Assembly (NCBI GenBank): GCA_008828725.1
Contig: MEHQ01003762.1
Coordinates: 397,091-461,090, forward strand
Source: Saccharina japonica
Taxonomy: Eukaryota > Sar > Phaeophyceae > Laminariales > Laminariaceae
Direction of reading: 5' to 3'
Length of the DNA stretch: 64,000 nucleotides
Shown: piece by piece, positions 21,157 through 33,089 of the stretch
Layout: each line of letters opens with the position of its first letter
Position numbering within the stretch: the stretch's first letter is position 1
Notes under the pieces: generated by a model
What the model saw: the letters and a program-made list of their open reading frames with translations, nothing else
Database searches by the model: none
Told to the model about the DNA's origin: nothing
Program-made: the position numbers and the translations under genes

Positions 21157-23949
21157 ATGAAGGTTTCCGGCTGTGCGATAGGGACGTTTTTCCTCGGGGC
21201 AGCAGCGCTACTGAATGGGGCGACGAGTGCCCCCCACACCCGACCCTACTGGCGCCCCCAAACCCCTCACTGCGTGGCAAGCGTGGTTGATTGTGGCTCC
21301 CTCGCCGATGGGGTGGAGCTTGAGGGAACGGTGACCTTCGTCCGCCCCATCATCTGCGACACGCCGAAGGTGAGGGTTCATGAGGCCCACGTTCATACCT
21401 ATGATACGATACGATCGAAGCAACGTAGTATGTCGTATGCATATAGGAGCTCGTGTTTGTAGTGTTCTTGTTTGCCGTTACTTCGAAAACGGGTATCATC
21501 GTTCTCATCGAGATCACACAGCTATACGTACGTACGTATATCGTAGTAGTAGCTGTGTGTTTGAGGTGGTGTGTTGTTGTGTTTTATAGCGTACTGCACC
21601 GGTACCAAGCGTTGTGCACTATAATAGTGTACTGCTGCTGCTATACTTGTAGGTACGAGGGGTACACTCAAAGCGCGCTAACAAGAGCAGTACGTAGCAC
21701 AGTAGCAGCGACTTTTTTTCACAGTCCACACGCACGCACCTCAGTACTTCCGAGCGTACTGGTATCATAATCTGATATTAATAGCAAAATAATATAGGCT
21801 TTTATTATGTGCAAAGTGCAGTGACTGCAGCTAAAAAAGCTGGTGATACCAGGTGGTGTGTGTTATAATAGAGGTACGAGGTACTCGTACGAGTATCGCT
21901 TTCTCGCCTACTGTAAATGATCATGACTGATCGTCGGCATGGGAACTACATGGGAACTACTACTGTGTGCACTGTACCGGTACAGAACATTGTTGGAATC
22001 ACGTCCGTCCGTATCGTTCAATACTCACGCGGTTGCTCATACCAGTACATTTTTTCTCAGGCTGGAATCAAGTGCTCGCCGTTCAGAATCAAAACGCTCT
22101 GCATCTATCTGTCCGCCTCACACCGCTCACTTAGACCCACATGCCCGCACATTCCCACCATCAATCTATCTGCATGTATATGCGCTTCCTATTGCTCGTA
22201 AAAAAGGTGGTAAATGTCGTGGACAAGACTGCTCTGGTCGTGCGCTCGCTCGACACATTGAGCACGTCCAACCTTTTTTTCGTCGTCCACGAGGGCGCCA
22301 AGCTTACTTTTTCGGCAGATGGGGGCATCACCCTGGACCGTGACCAGGTACGTACGTATGTATGTATGTATGTATGTATGTATGTATGTATGTATGTATG
22401 TATGTATGTATGTATGTATGTATGTATGTATGTATGTATGTATGTATGTATGTGCAGTATGTGCAATGCACAATGCACAGTATGGCATTGCACTCTGGGC
22501 AGGCAAGGAAGGACCGTTTATATCGGGCAGCACGGATAACCCACGACAACAGCACGTACTGGACTGCCTGTAATGCAGGACACCTACTGAAATAAGAAAC
22601 CGAATTTCTGACTCAGGCTGGGTTTCTTTTCTTTGAGAGAGAGAGTGCGTTCTTCACTAATTTCAGTATTACGGCTCCCGAATTTCATATTTTCTTGTAA
22701 TTCTCACCCAGGGTTTATTATTACCTTGTTTCTTATTACTGCTGTAGGTGTATCATGCTTCCATTTTCCATCTGACAATGTGCAGCTCTTACTTCAACCA
22801 TACCATTCACATACCTATCGATACTCCCTGAATACTTGACAAACTATACCCATATTGCAGTCCCCCTTATGAATGGCCTTACCGACTCTTCACCAACGTT
22901 TCACCAGTCAAATCTGATATGTAGGGTGACATGGACTTGGGCCTTTCAATCAAATCTGTGTCCCCCTTCTTCACAATTCAGCCATCGCTGACTGGGCGGG
23001 GCAGTACAGTGGGTTATCCCCTCTAGCCAAAACAGTTTAGTTTCCATTCAGGTTCGAACGTTCGTTATGTTTCGGTCCAGGAAGGGCATATACGAAGTAT
23101 AGAATACAGGAGCTCTAAATAAGAAATCGGGGTGCCGACCCATACTATTAATACTACATATTTCTTATGTGATATTCCTTATTTGGTATTTCTTACCGGT
23201 ATTCGATCTTTCTTTTTCGAGGTTTCTTATTTGACATTTCTTCTTTGAGATTCTTCCTTGAGATCTATTTTTTGGGCAACGCCTTTACCATCTTCTTTGA
23301 GATGTTTTTTTGGGCAATGCCTTTACCACCTTATAGGGGTGGCGGCTAATTTTCTGAGTTTCTCACATGAGGAAGGAGCTCAATACTATTAGTTAGTCAC
23401 CCGAATCATGACTTCGAAGAAGGCTGACAATTTATTTAAAGTCAATACGCGTAGGAGCGTATTAATAGTACTGAAACAAATACACGAGCAAAATCATCAT
23501 TCGGACCGTTTGTTACTCACTTGAGAAGCTCAACTGGTCACAAAAATATTGCCTCAGAAGGAAAACACTAACTATACTACAATCAAGTGAATCGCCTACC
23601 GTCGGATGAGCCTTGTAAATGTCAGGCTGGGTTCCAGGTGGGGTTGTTTCTGATGGCAAGTCTTATCAGGGGACATGTACTGTAGTGTGTGCACTTGTGC
23701 TGTATTTGCGAAGCAGGTAATGCTTGGATCTGGTGCTTCTGTAGGTCAACGCTTGCAACGAAGCTTATTCTACAGCCACAAACGGCATTTGTAGTTGTAG
23801 CTTATAGGTATACTCTTGTGTTTTGCACGGTGTAAGCGGCATCATCATCATTATCACCATAATCATCATCACCATCACCATCGTCATCATCATCACCATC
23901 ACCATCGTCATCATTATCATCATCATCATTATCATCACCATCACCATCG

Positions 23950-23997
<48 letters not shown>

Positions 23998-26019
23998 CCA
24001 TCATCATCACTATCATCAGCATCATCATCACTATCCTCGTCATTATCACCATAATTAGCATCATCATCATTATCATCACCAATTGTTTCAAATGACCGAT
24101 GTGTACGACCATACCAGTACGGTATACTGTACGGGCGATGCACATTCTATACCTATACGCTTGTATTCTTAATTTCGCGCCTGCCTGTGTCTACGATAGG
24201 ATCGTACACGCACCGTTCTTAACAGTCTCGGCACATCAGCACACATGTACATACATACACCATGTGGAACGCGGGCCATGAAAAAGTGGCAGCAGTTTGA
24301 ACCCCCGTTCTATGACGTAATGAGCGCCCAAGTATCTGAGATGTCTCGATTATTAACAGGTGCAAATAGCAACGATGCTGCGTGGTCAATGGTCAACAAA
24401 TAAATGACTAAATCAACCAACAACTGAGTACCCCCCCCCTCCCCTCCTCCTCCTCTCCGACCCATGCACCTTCGATCCCACATGCATACATCATGTGTGC
24501 GCTGTCCTACTGCTTGTTCGCTGCGTGCATTAGATGTCTTCTTCGCCCCTGATCACGGCGTTCGGGGAAGTTTCGTTCCAACCCGGAGGATGGATCTCGT
24601 CTTATGGAACAGCCAGCACGGTGAGTCGAAACACTGCTGTGCACACCTTGGTGTGCACTGATAATCGACTCCCATCGCTTGACGGTCTAGCTCGCTCGGA
24701 GAAGATAACATCGTTCGGAGGAGATAACATCCATTGTTATTATTGTGAATATTCCATTTGCCATCATCTGCCCTTGTTTCAATAATACCATACCATTCGC
24801 ATATACTTTTTATCAACAATCCCTTAACACTTGACAGACTTATACCAGGGTACCAATAATAACGCACCCCCCCCCCCCTCTGAATGCCTCCTTATGAAGG
24901 CCTTCTTATGAATGCCTCCTTATGAAGGCCTTCTTCTGAATGCCTTTAGACGCATGCTACAGTAAAGGTTCACCATTTTGTTTTCCTGCGGGTGGCCACT
25001 CGACGGGCTCTATACTTGACCCATAAGATTAATTTGGAGGAAAACGAAAGTGCTACCCGATAAATAATCCTACTGTACACAAAACCCAAAATGTAGCAGG
25101 TAGCATCACAAGAATGACATTCCGACGAGTTGTTTTCAGAAACAATGTTTGCCCAAACGTGGCACCTCTATTGTAGCACGAACCTTTTTCACCGATCAAA
25201 TATAATATATATATTGAATTGCCGAGTACCAAGTATTGAACTGCACCCACTTATGACCTCCCTTGTTTGCTTCTTTACGCAGTGAAAACTGTTTTTACCT
25301 ATCTTGAGACCAGCTTGGATTTTGATGAACCACAAAGAGCAACTCGAGCCGACATTTGTTTGCGTCAACGGCAAACCCGACGATCATAACACTTACCTGG
25401 TACGTGTGACTCTTCCCCCGCTCGTCTTCTACTTCGTATGTAAATGGACAATGGTTTGCTATACGATAATTATTATTATTATTATAATCTTTGCCATCCG
25501 ACAATGTGCAGCTTATTTGATTTGCCATCTGATCATGTGCAGCTCTTATTTCAATCATACCATTCATACATACACCTATCACAATCATCAATCATCCCTG
25601 AATACTTGATTGACCAAACTTGTACGTGCCAATACTATATTATTATTATCTTTGCCATCCGACAATGTGCAGCATGATCTTCAGCGTTGATCACTCATAA
25701 AATTACCAAAAGCAGGAAACCACGGAAACCGCCAATAATATGTAGTATAAAAAAACAAAAAAAAAAACAACAGCTGCGAGCTCGAGGATTTCGTCGAAAC
25801 TCATATTTGCTAGCTGAGTGTGATATACATATAGCGGATCACACTATTAGTATAACTACCGGATGACGGATGAGGGATGACGGATGATGTATGATACAGG
25901 TGGACAGAGGTGGTGTCATCCGTTTCGCGAAGGACGGCACGATGGCTCCTCAAAGCGGCGCGGTCCGATTCAAGTTCGACTCCATCATTGCCGCTGATTC
26001 GTCAGCCATGTACCGACAG
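21157..26019 (+). CDS. Putative secreted protein, multi-exon, function unknown
   Basis: Exons with good splice sites, all phase 0: 21157-21369 (donor GTGAGG), 22207-22347 (donor GTACGT), 24534-24620 (donor GTGAGT) and 25900-26019 (acceptor ATACAG, donor GTACGT). A fifth candidate ends at 25399 (donor GTACGT, peptide PTFVCVNGKPDDHNTYL). Its obvious acceptor at 25282 brings an in-frame TGA, so its start is unresolved (possibly 25340). The first exon begins with a signal peptide: MKVSGC, then a hydrophobic GTFFLGAAALL core and an ATSA cleavage site. The rest is short beta-like segments rich in V/T/G/D (LFFVVHEGAKLTFSADGG, AFGEVSFQPGGWISSYG, GGVIRFAKDGT), reminiscent of extracellular beta-helix or beta-sandwich proteins, but I recognise no family. 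Further phase-compatible exons may follow at 27293, 32617 and 34396. Confidence 0.5.
22348..22452. repeat. (GTAT)n microsatellite at the start of an intron
   Basis: About 25 GTAT/TATG units that begin directly at the GTACGT donor of the exon ending at 22347. Confidence 0.95.
22453..23838. other. Intronic stretch without gene
   Basis: Lies in the putative intron 22348-24533. Contains TTTCTTATTTGGTATTTC-type degenerate repeats (about 23155-23300), a GAGGAAGGAGCTC fragment of the dispersed repeat (about 23335-23590) and a CATCTGACAATGTGCAGCTC fragment (about 22768) shared with 25495 and 63637. No exon supported. Confidence 0.5.
23839..24085. repeat. (CAT)n microsatellite
   Basis: Long ATC/ACC trinucleotide array. 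Poly-His, poly-Ile, poly-Met and poly-Asp frames over it are artefacts. Confidence 0.95.
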
Positions 26020-26230
26020 GTACGTGTGATATGCATATGTGTTCGTCGGTAACGAAACGACACGCTGGTAAAATGGCGATTGCATCAGAGGGTGTTAAAT
26101 AATGGAACCACGGATTCGATCAGAATGTCTTAGAATTGGTATCCCAGAGAGGTCACTTCTCTTCTTCGCCCCCGACACCCCGTGAGCGCACGAGTCGGTT
26201 GCGAAATTCTTGAGAGAGCCACGGGCCGGC

Positions 26231-26285
26231 GCAGGAGGCCTCATCCAATCCAATACTTACATTAAATGATCCACGGTAGGGAGAC
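26231..26285 (-). repeat. Dispersed repeat with inverted partner at 31612-31690
   Basis: The reverse complement contains TTAATGTAAGTATTGGATTG and CTCCTGCGCCGGCC, matching 31625-31672 almost base for base in opposite orientation. The family is not identified. Confidence 0.7.
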
Positions 26286-26562
26286 AGAATACATTAGTGA
26301 TATGTTATTAAGACAAAGAAGGATTCAATTTTAAAGCAGGTGATAATGTAGGGGTTGGTAAAGTTTACACTTGATACTGTATGCACTCACAGAAGGTTTG
26401 TTTTCTCTCGACGATATAAAGGAAAAGAACAAGCATTTCAGTTTCTGTAGATGGGTCGCCCTCACGGCCACTTACTATTAATACCAGGTATTCAGTAGCC
26501 GGGTGGCTACTTAAGCCAGTTATGCGACTAAGTTAGGATGTTTTTTTTTTTTAAGGTCCTCA

Positions 26563-26651
26563 ACTAACCCCTTAAGAACTGGTCTCACGGATTTGGGGAC
26601 ACACTACTCGGAATTAGTGTGGGACGTTTTGTTCAGTACTGAATGGGTTAA
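26563..26651. mobile_element. MITE, TTAA-ended, diverged copy
   Basis: CTAACCCCTTAAGAACTGG at the left, TTTGGGGACACACTACTCGG inside and GAATGGGTTAA at the right. Same layout as 2003-2099 but older. Confidence 0.55.
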
Positions 26652-27292
26652 CCGTGTCCGATACTTTGATCGTTTTTTACAGTGGATTCTTATTTTTTTT
26701 TAAATAAAGCATACGTTTTTTCTTCACGTTCGTTCGTACACGATGATGCTCCAGGTGGGCGAGAGGCCGAAAGCCAAACAATCGGCCCGAAATAATGGCC
26801 GTTTTTCGCCGAATATTCCGGGTAAACAAAAATTACCGTGAAAAACACACCCAACAGACGGGAATAATGCGATACAAAATGGCGACTAACGCAGACATGC
26901 CCTTTGTATTAGCTCTTTACCCTCCTAGCGAAGATAGCTACGCCTCGTCGTGAACAAATTGCACATGAAATTACGCACTGCTCGGCGTGAAAACGGCCAA
27001 ACTTGGTTAAAAAATGGCCAAACGTCGACAAAATAATGGCTATTTTGACAAAATTAGGGCTATTTTCCCCCAGAAATCCGACAGGAAAAAAAAACGAAAA
27101 CTTCTCAGATAGTTTTTGTGTTCGATTGGCTCCTCCCGCAACTTTTCCTTGTAATAACACCGATTATACCATTGTAAACGCCGCTGCTAAAAAACAAACT
27201 CCGATATTTTTCGTTTTCTCGTGCCCCCCCCCCCCCCCCCCCGCCTTTTTGCTTCCACCTCGTCAAAACGTTATCTCCCGTCCGTCGCGCAG
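26652..27292. other. Gene-free stretch before the 27.3-kb exon
   Basis: AT-rich with repeated AAAATGGC-type words (26870-27060) and a C-run at 27223-27242. No supported exon. Confidence 0.4.
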
Positions 27293-28389
27293 GATGGCCG
27301 CGACGCAGAGCGAGAAATCGTCAAGCTCCGCGACCGGAAAAAGGATCCCACCAAGCCCTACCAAGGCACGGTCACGGTCATGACCAGAAGCACCCAGGGT
27401 CGCGATCAAAAAGACAACTTCGCCGACAAACTACAGCGAGACATGGACGAGGCCAAGGCCCCTCCCTTTCGCCCCTCCCGAGGTCAGACCACTGCCGGTA
27501 CCGCCAACAGCCGTGGAAATGGCCCCACCACCACCACCACCACCACCACCACCACCCCTACCAGTTCCGGCCCAACCAGCACCCGTAGCAACTCCCCCGC
27601 CCACGCCAAAGCCACGAGCACCACCAGCAGCGGCGATGGCGAGGGCCCCGCCCCTACCGCGACTATCGGTACGAGGAGCGGCCGCAGCACGGGCACCAGG
27701 GTCAGAGGCCGTGCCTGGGGTGTGAAGGTTAACCCTCGTGCCGGGCTGGCCGCCCGGGAATCGTGGAAACGTCAAGACACTGCGACGGCAACGTCTAGCC
27801 GCCCCGCTCCCCCCAGCGGAGCCGCCTTCGCCGCCGCTGCCGCCGCCGGGGGTGGTTATGGAAACCCCACTAACGAGGGAACAGCTCGTGGCGGTTACGG
27901 TAGTGCCGGTTGGCAGATGAAACCGTTACCCTCAGTGATGAGAGCGATCGAGGACCTTCATGGGAAGAAGCTGTACGCGGACAGTGGAAACCCCGACACT
28001 ACACTATCAGAGCAAGATGACGAGGAAGCCAGTGGCGGTTACACTCGTGGCGGTTACGTTAGTACCGGTTCGCAGGAGGAACCGTTTCGCCGGATACTGA
28101 CGGTGCTGAAAGTGGGAAAGTTTATGTGGGAATACCGTGGCGGTTACGGTAGTGTCGGTTGGTACGAAAAGCAATTACCCTCGATGGTAACGGTGCTGAG
28201 AGTGGGCCATGGGCTTCGCGGGAAGCTGCACTCCGGCTGGGGGACGTATGCGGTGTGGGCCGACGTAGACGGTTCGCTGATGTTCGACGGTTACTGGAAG
28301 AGGCCCTTCGATGTCCGCAATAGGGGGGGGAGGGAAGCAGGAGTCGAAGCGCAATTTCTTGGCCATGCGACCGTGACCACTCTTTTGAG
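27293..28389 (+). CDS. Long low-complexity coding exon, function unknown
   Basis: Open for about 366 codons from an acceptor ending GTCGCGCAG to a consensus donor AG|GTGAGT at 28390. If the donor is not used, the frame stops at 28391-28393. The beginning is charged (DAEREIVKLRDRKKDPTKPY). It is followed by a Thr-, Ser- and Gly-rich stretch and an Ala run. From about 27850 come three diverged units that each begin GGY(G/V)S(A/V/T)G and include a P(L/F)(P/R)..(M/I)..VL-like part. The exon enters in phase 0, as the exon ending at 26019 leaves, and exits in phase 2, matching the exon at 32617. Membership in the upstream gene is therefore possible but unproven. GC content is far above that of its surroundings. 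Confidence 0.4.
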
Positions 28390-28431
28390 GTGAGTCCTTT
28401 TGCTAAACGGGTGACAGCCTGTACACGCCCC

Positions 28432-28545
28432 CCCCCCCCTGCCCCTGCCTGGTTGGTGAAAACCCAACGTGCTCCGTCCCGGCATTGTAGGGATGCGAAG
28501 GTCTATGGTCATACGACTACGGCCGTGCACGACATGAGTACACCC
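28432..28545 (+). repeat. Dispersed ~200-bp repeat, plus copy between C-runs
   Basis: CTGCCTGGTTGGTGAAAACC to GACTACGGCCGTGCACGACA, bounded by a C-run on each side (28427-28439 and 28544-28556). Confidence 0.8.
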
Positions 28546-28672
28546 CCCCCCCCCCGCGCAATGAGGGCGTAAGCCAATCCTTGTGGAGACATTGCACGAT
28601 GAAGAAACAACCGCACAAGGGGTCGACCAGCTCTAAATTCGGTGTGCCTAATGGTATGCTACTTTTTTTTTG

Positions 28673-28776
28673 CGGGGGCCCATAGTAAATAGGACGTACG
28701 GTACACACAAAAACCTATATATTTTACCTATTTTTGGTGACGATATTTGGTCCTACTTACCATGACCCCTCCCCCG
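28673..28776. mobile_element. MITE, GGGGACCATAGT family copy
   Basis: GCGGGGGCCCATAGTAAATA left end and TTGGTCCTACTTACCATGAC right end, with AAAAACCTATATATTTTACC as core. Confidence 0.7.
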
Positions 28777-29804
28777 TAATATTAATATTAGCCTGTGCCA
28801 TCCGACAAGGTGTTCATAGCAGGAGCTTCAACGCTGGCCATTCATAAGCACACTCCGAAAGGATAAAAAAACACGGAGGAAACAAAGAAAAAACTCTGCG
28901 CAAACTCTTTTTTTTTGTTAATGTGTTCGGCATTCGGCAGTGTGCCAATGATGAGCTTCAACTTTGATCACCTTTTAAAACAAAAACTAATCCCGTTTTG
29001 AAAAAGAACAAGAAACCCACGAGGGGAACGAAAAAACAAAAAGGAATCCTCGTGCGCAAGGTCTAACTCCCTTCTGCGCCCTATAGTATACACTATGTTT
29101 AGCCATTTAGCCAGGAGTATTCGAAAAAAGAGCAATGACGCACCGTTGTGTTTTTGTCGGCGGGGGGGTTCCAGATAGGAGGGGGGGGGGGCATACGAAA
29201 ACTACAGTAAGTGAACATGTCTCTGACAAAGAAAGCCCGTTTTTTTCGTTCGTCCATAAATATCACCATTTTGGTTTGTTTCTCGATCAATATCACCATT
29301 CTGGTTTGTTTCTCGATCAATCTCGCCATTCTGGCTTGTTTCCCGACCAATTTCACCATTATGGTTTGTTTCTCGAACAATCTCACCATTCTGGTTTCTT
29401 TCTCGATCAATCTCATCATCCTGGTTTGTTTCTCAATTAATTTTACCATCATTCTGGTTGGTTCCTCAATCAATATCACCGTTCTGGTTTGTTCCTCCCT
29501 TCAGTACTGTTCGAAGTGTTTAACGTGTCATTCGTCAATGTGCACATATACATGGCGTGAGAGGCAACAACAACAAAAACACGATGGGATGACAGATAAA
29601 ACCCAGACCAAGAAGAAAAGACTAAGCGTGAAACGATGTTTCCACCAAACCAAAAGACTACGAAAAGTAGATAGATGCACCTTCCTGTCGCCCTTTTCCT
29701 GACCCTACCCCCCGCTGCGTTCTGACCCCGGGAAGGAGTGTACAGTGTATACTGTATACAGCCTGTTTTCTATTTCATGTGTTGGTGTATTCTCGACCTA
29801 TTCC
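28777..29804. other. Repeat-derived stretch
   Basis: Two copies of a word set also seen at 3845-3925 and 25640-25740 (GCCATCCGACAA, AGCTTCAACG, TGATCACT) near 28797 and 28930, then an imperfect 30-bp tandem repeat (29255-29490) built on TGGTTTGTTTCTCGATCAAT. Both-strand open frames over the latter are repeat artefacts. Confidence 0.5.
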
Positions 29805-30293
29805 GGGGGACTATAGTAAACACTAGTAAGTAGGACCACATATTGACAAATAAAAAGAGGTAACTATATCGATTTTAGGGCCCGTTTTAACGAAGAAGAA
29901 AAAAAATCAATTTGGAAAAATATTTATTATTATTTGGTGCTGGTGCGTGTGTTGAGGGCCAGTTTTAACGAAGAAAAAAAAAAACAACTTGGAAAAAAAA
30001 AATCAAATTCTCTTTTCATTGGTCAACACGCGCACCAGCACCAAATATTAGGATCTTGGGGGTGCTGGTGCGTGTGTTGACCAATAAAAAGCGGATTTGA
30101 ATTTTATGTTTCCCAAATTGAATTTATTTTATATTCGTTAATATGGGCCCTGACCAATGAAAAGCGAATTTGAATTTTATTTTTTCCAAATTGAACGTAT
30201 TTTATACTCGTTAATAGTATGGGCCCTTAGTGTGTACTGTAGGTCCTGTTTACTAGTATTACTAGTATTACTAGTATTTACTATGCCCGCCCG
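29805..30293. mobile_element. MITE, GGGGACCATAGT family, split by another MITE
   Basis: Left half CGGGGGACTATAGTAAACAC (29804) and right half TGTACTGTAGGTCCTGTTTA (30233) belong to one element. Between them lies a TTA-flanked element (29878-30226). Confidence 0.7.
29878..30226. mobile_element. MITE, TTA-flanked (PIF/Harbinger-like), composite copy
   Basis: GGGCCCGTTTTAACGAAGAA start, TTAATAGTATGGGCCC end, flanked by TTA at 29875-29877 and 30227-30229. Extra internal ends at 29956 (GGGCCAGTTTTAACGAAG) and 30145 show that it is two overlapping or partly duplicated copies. Confidence 0.7.
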
Positions 30294-30362
30294 CAGTAGT
30301 ATTGCTGTAGCTCATGGGATCGTGAATCGTGCAAAAACAATTATCACAAGGTCTCATACCTC

Positions 30363-30552
30363 GGACATACCATCTGCAGATCATCTGCAGATCATCTGCA
30401 GATCATCTACAGATCATCTACAGATCATCGACAGATCATCGAAATATCATCGACATATCATCTACAGACCGTCGACAGATCGTCGACAGATCATCGACAG
30501 ACAGACCGTCGACAGAGTGTCGACAGATATATCATCTACAGATAGATCATGA
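30363..30552. repeat. Tandem repeat of AGATCATCTGC/ACAG units
   Basis: About fifteen 11-12-bp units (AGATCATCTACAG, AGATCATCGACAG). The same unit recurs at 41988-42055, 53365-53435 and 57980-58050, and as TGATCTGTATGA at 30755-30790 and 63380-63470. Confidence 0.9.
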
Positions 30553-31190
30553 TCTAGATAATCTAGTTCCTCGCCTGCCATTGTGAGAGCCTGTTTGCGC
30601 ATAATCTGCATATGTGGTGCAGATCCAACCCAAAGAACACGTGCTAGATCATGCAGATCATGTAACCGGTTCTCTCACCCGGCAACATAAGCTAGATCAT
30701 GAAAAAAATCGGGAATAGATCTGCCTTGAAATATCTAGATCACCAAGTGGGAATGGTCTGTATGATTTGTATGATCTGTATGATCTGTATGATCTCTCCG
30801 ACGTATGAAACGTTCGTGGACGTCCGTTTGTAGGCGACTCACTGATGGCATAGAGCTTCTAGCCTATACTACAATCAAGCGAGGCGTCTTAAATTTTTGT
30901 TGTTGCTATCCCTCTGAGATAACAGCTGCGAGACAACACCCGTCTGCAGTTAATTGAGCATCTCCTATTTTTGACTAAAAAGGCTCACGGCTTACAGTAT
31001 TGTGATCTCAACGGTTTGATCACAGACCCTCAAAGCAAAGGTCGTTGTGTAGGATTTAGAGTGGCGTTCCTCACTCAGCACAAATGCCTCCGTATATCTC
31101 AATTAATTGTTGCAATATATATATTCATAATCTCAGCCTGAAATTATCAACGCCCAACTTATTACAACATATACATACGGAGTATGTCGC
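30553..31190. other. Unassigned AT-rich stretch
   Basis: Continues AGATCATG-type words to about 30795. Beyond that I see no exon or recognised repeat. Confidence 0.4.
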
Positions 31191-31193
31191 GTA

Positions 31194-31547
31194 CTGTAGA
31201 GGGGGTACATTCGAGTCCAAATATCCATAGCAGGGCTCTGAATGAGGCATGCCTTATTGGCTTGACTTTACGGCTACTTATGAGTTGGATTAGTTGGATA
31301 AGTCGGGTGTGACGAAGTATGCCAACTAACCAAATTTTTATATATTTACTAGCAACAAGGAATGCAATCTGTAGAGGGGGTACATTCGAGCACAACTATT
31401 AATAGTAGGGCTCTGAATAAGGCATGCCTCATTGGCTGGACTTCACGGCTATTTATTAGTTGGATTAGTTGGTTTAGTTGGTTGTGGCAAAGTATGCGAA
31501 CTATGAAATAGCTTCCTTTTTATATTTTTACCGGCAACAAGAGATGC
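31194..31547. repeat. Direct duplication, ~176-bp unit, two copies
   Basis: CTGTAGAGGGGGTACATTCG begins each unit (31193 and 31369). They share GGCTCTGAAT, GGCATGCCT.ATTGGCT, GTTGGATTAGTTGG and GCAACAAG.GATGCAA. The units differ by point changes, most visibly where one has ATATCCATAGCA and the other ACTATTAATAGTA. Confidence 0.75.
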
Positions 31548-31611
31548 AACCCGAGCACAAACAAACGCGCCAGCGATACACAAAATATACCTGGTACGGT
31601 ATTATTTCTCC

Positions 31612-31690
31612 CTGTTACGGATCACTTAATGTAAGTATTGGATTGGATTGGATGATGCCTCCTGCGCCGGCCGGTGGTCCCATCCAAACT
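31612..31690 (+). repeat. Dispersed repeat, plus copy (partner at 26231)
   Basis: TTAATGTAAGTATTGGATTG then CTCCTGCGCCGGCC. The open frame running through it (31478-31861) contains WNSLPDHWRGVL, a phrase common in repeat-encoded ORFs, but no domain can be named. Confidence 0.6.
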
Positions 31691-31861
31691 TGGAACTCCC
31701 TTCCTGACCACTGGCGTGGAGTCCTGTCACGTCCCCTCACCCCAACCGTACGTTATTTTTTAGCAATACCTCCGTGTGCCGACAGAAAAATTCTCGGAGA
31801 AAGCCTGTGGCAAACGGTAGGTCGAACGCGTTGGCTCAGGTCCGCCCTCGTTGCCGCTTAG

Positions 31862-32587
31862 CACAAGAAGTACGCAAAATTGCCGCACCCAACTCACTAT
31901 AAATACCTAGCCAACTAATGCCGACTGATAGCTTAGTTGGCGACTTATATATCGTCAGTCAACTCGTAGCCCTACCAATTCTGTTTTCGGCCGACGGGGC
32001 TCTCACCTTAACCGAGGGAGAGTGAGCCGTGCTATTTCTGTAGGGGTTTTACATTTTTGAGGGCGTTATTATTGAAGAGCTTTTTGTTTTCCAACATTTT
32101 TTTTTTTTAATAGTTTTAACAATTTTGTATCTAAAATACAGAGGGGCCACTGTCACAATTGATGGTTTTTTAACCGAGAGGGAACTATCAAGGACGGTTC
32201 GCAATATTCTCAAATTTGGATACAAAAGAGAAGAAGAAAATAAAACTGGATAATCTGGAGGCTCGTAAAAACAACATCCGGGAAACTAAAGTTTGGATCT
32301 AAATTTATGCACAATAAGGATAATAACGGAGGCCTTCGATACTAACGGCGCTGAGTCCACGTATCTGTCACTGCTGTGACGGGGAGGAATGTTACCCAGT
32401 AACAGCTTTGGATCCCGATGTGTGTGTTATGATTTATTTTTTGTTTCCGTGTGGTTTTTTGTTTCTTCGTTCGGAGTGCTTATGAGTGATCAACGTTGAC
32501 GCTGATCATGCCATTGATATTAATAATAACACCACCTCGTCGGATGGCAGACGAAACACTAATATCAATGGTTGGTAAAAAAAAACG
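31862..32587. other. Unassigned stretch
   Basis: AT-rich, with T-runs near 32097. A reverse-complement piece of the GATCACTCATAA / AACAATGTGCAG repeat is present near 32480-32560. No supported exon. Confidence 0.4.
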
Positions 32588-32616
32588 ATGCCGCGTCCGC
32601 GCCGCGCGCGCGACAG

Positions 32617-32827
32617 GTCTAACTCTTGGAAGCTAAGGAGCGCGTTAACGCTGAGGAAAAAGGTGGTTCACGAGGTGCAGATGGCCATCGACGGCCAAAA
32701 GCGAAACACGGACGGCGAGGATGCTTGGGGCTGGCTTCCCTGGCGCAGAAGAGCCGAGCGACTGCGCGCACGGTCGAGGCGGTGCCTGGGGGAGGTGGAG
32801 ATGTCGATTGATGACAGAGCTTGCCTG
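32617..32827 (+). CDS. Probable internal exon, basic peptide
   Basis: Acceptor GCGACAG, donor GTGAGT, entering in phase 2 and leaving in phase 0. The peptide is strongly basic and Trp/Arg-rich (KKVVHEVQMAIDGQ, AWGWLPWRRRAERLRARSRR, VEMSIDDRACL). The phases fit between the exons at 27293-28389 and 34396-34584. I recognise no family. Confidence 0.35.
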
Positions 32828-33089
32828 GTGAGTCTCTCGGCGAACGATCGACGATCGGTCCATGGGTGGGTGGGTGATAGGGTTCGTGGCTATGGGTGGT
32901 TCACGTGTTTTGCAGTTTTGTGTTCTGGACCAGCGTGCTTTCATCACTCGACCATGGTGCTGCTGCGTACAAACTGGGTACACATCTACTGCTGTAAGTC
33001 TGCTGTACTACTGTAGCACATGGTGGTGGGTGGATCGGCTGATGGTTCTGTCGATGGGCTGTGTGGGTGGGTGGGGGGATGGGTGGGGG

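Noticed and set aside
22160-22555. Long frames through the GTAT array
   Set aside because: Only the part before the donor at 22348 looks coding. The YVCM / IHTY repeats are microsatellite readings.
23765-24145. Poly-Met, poly-Asp, poly-His and poly-Ile open frames
   Set aside because: All are readings of one CAT trinucleotide array.
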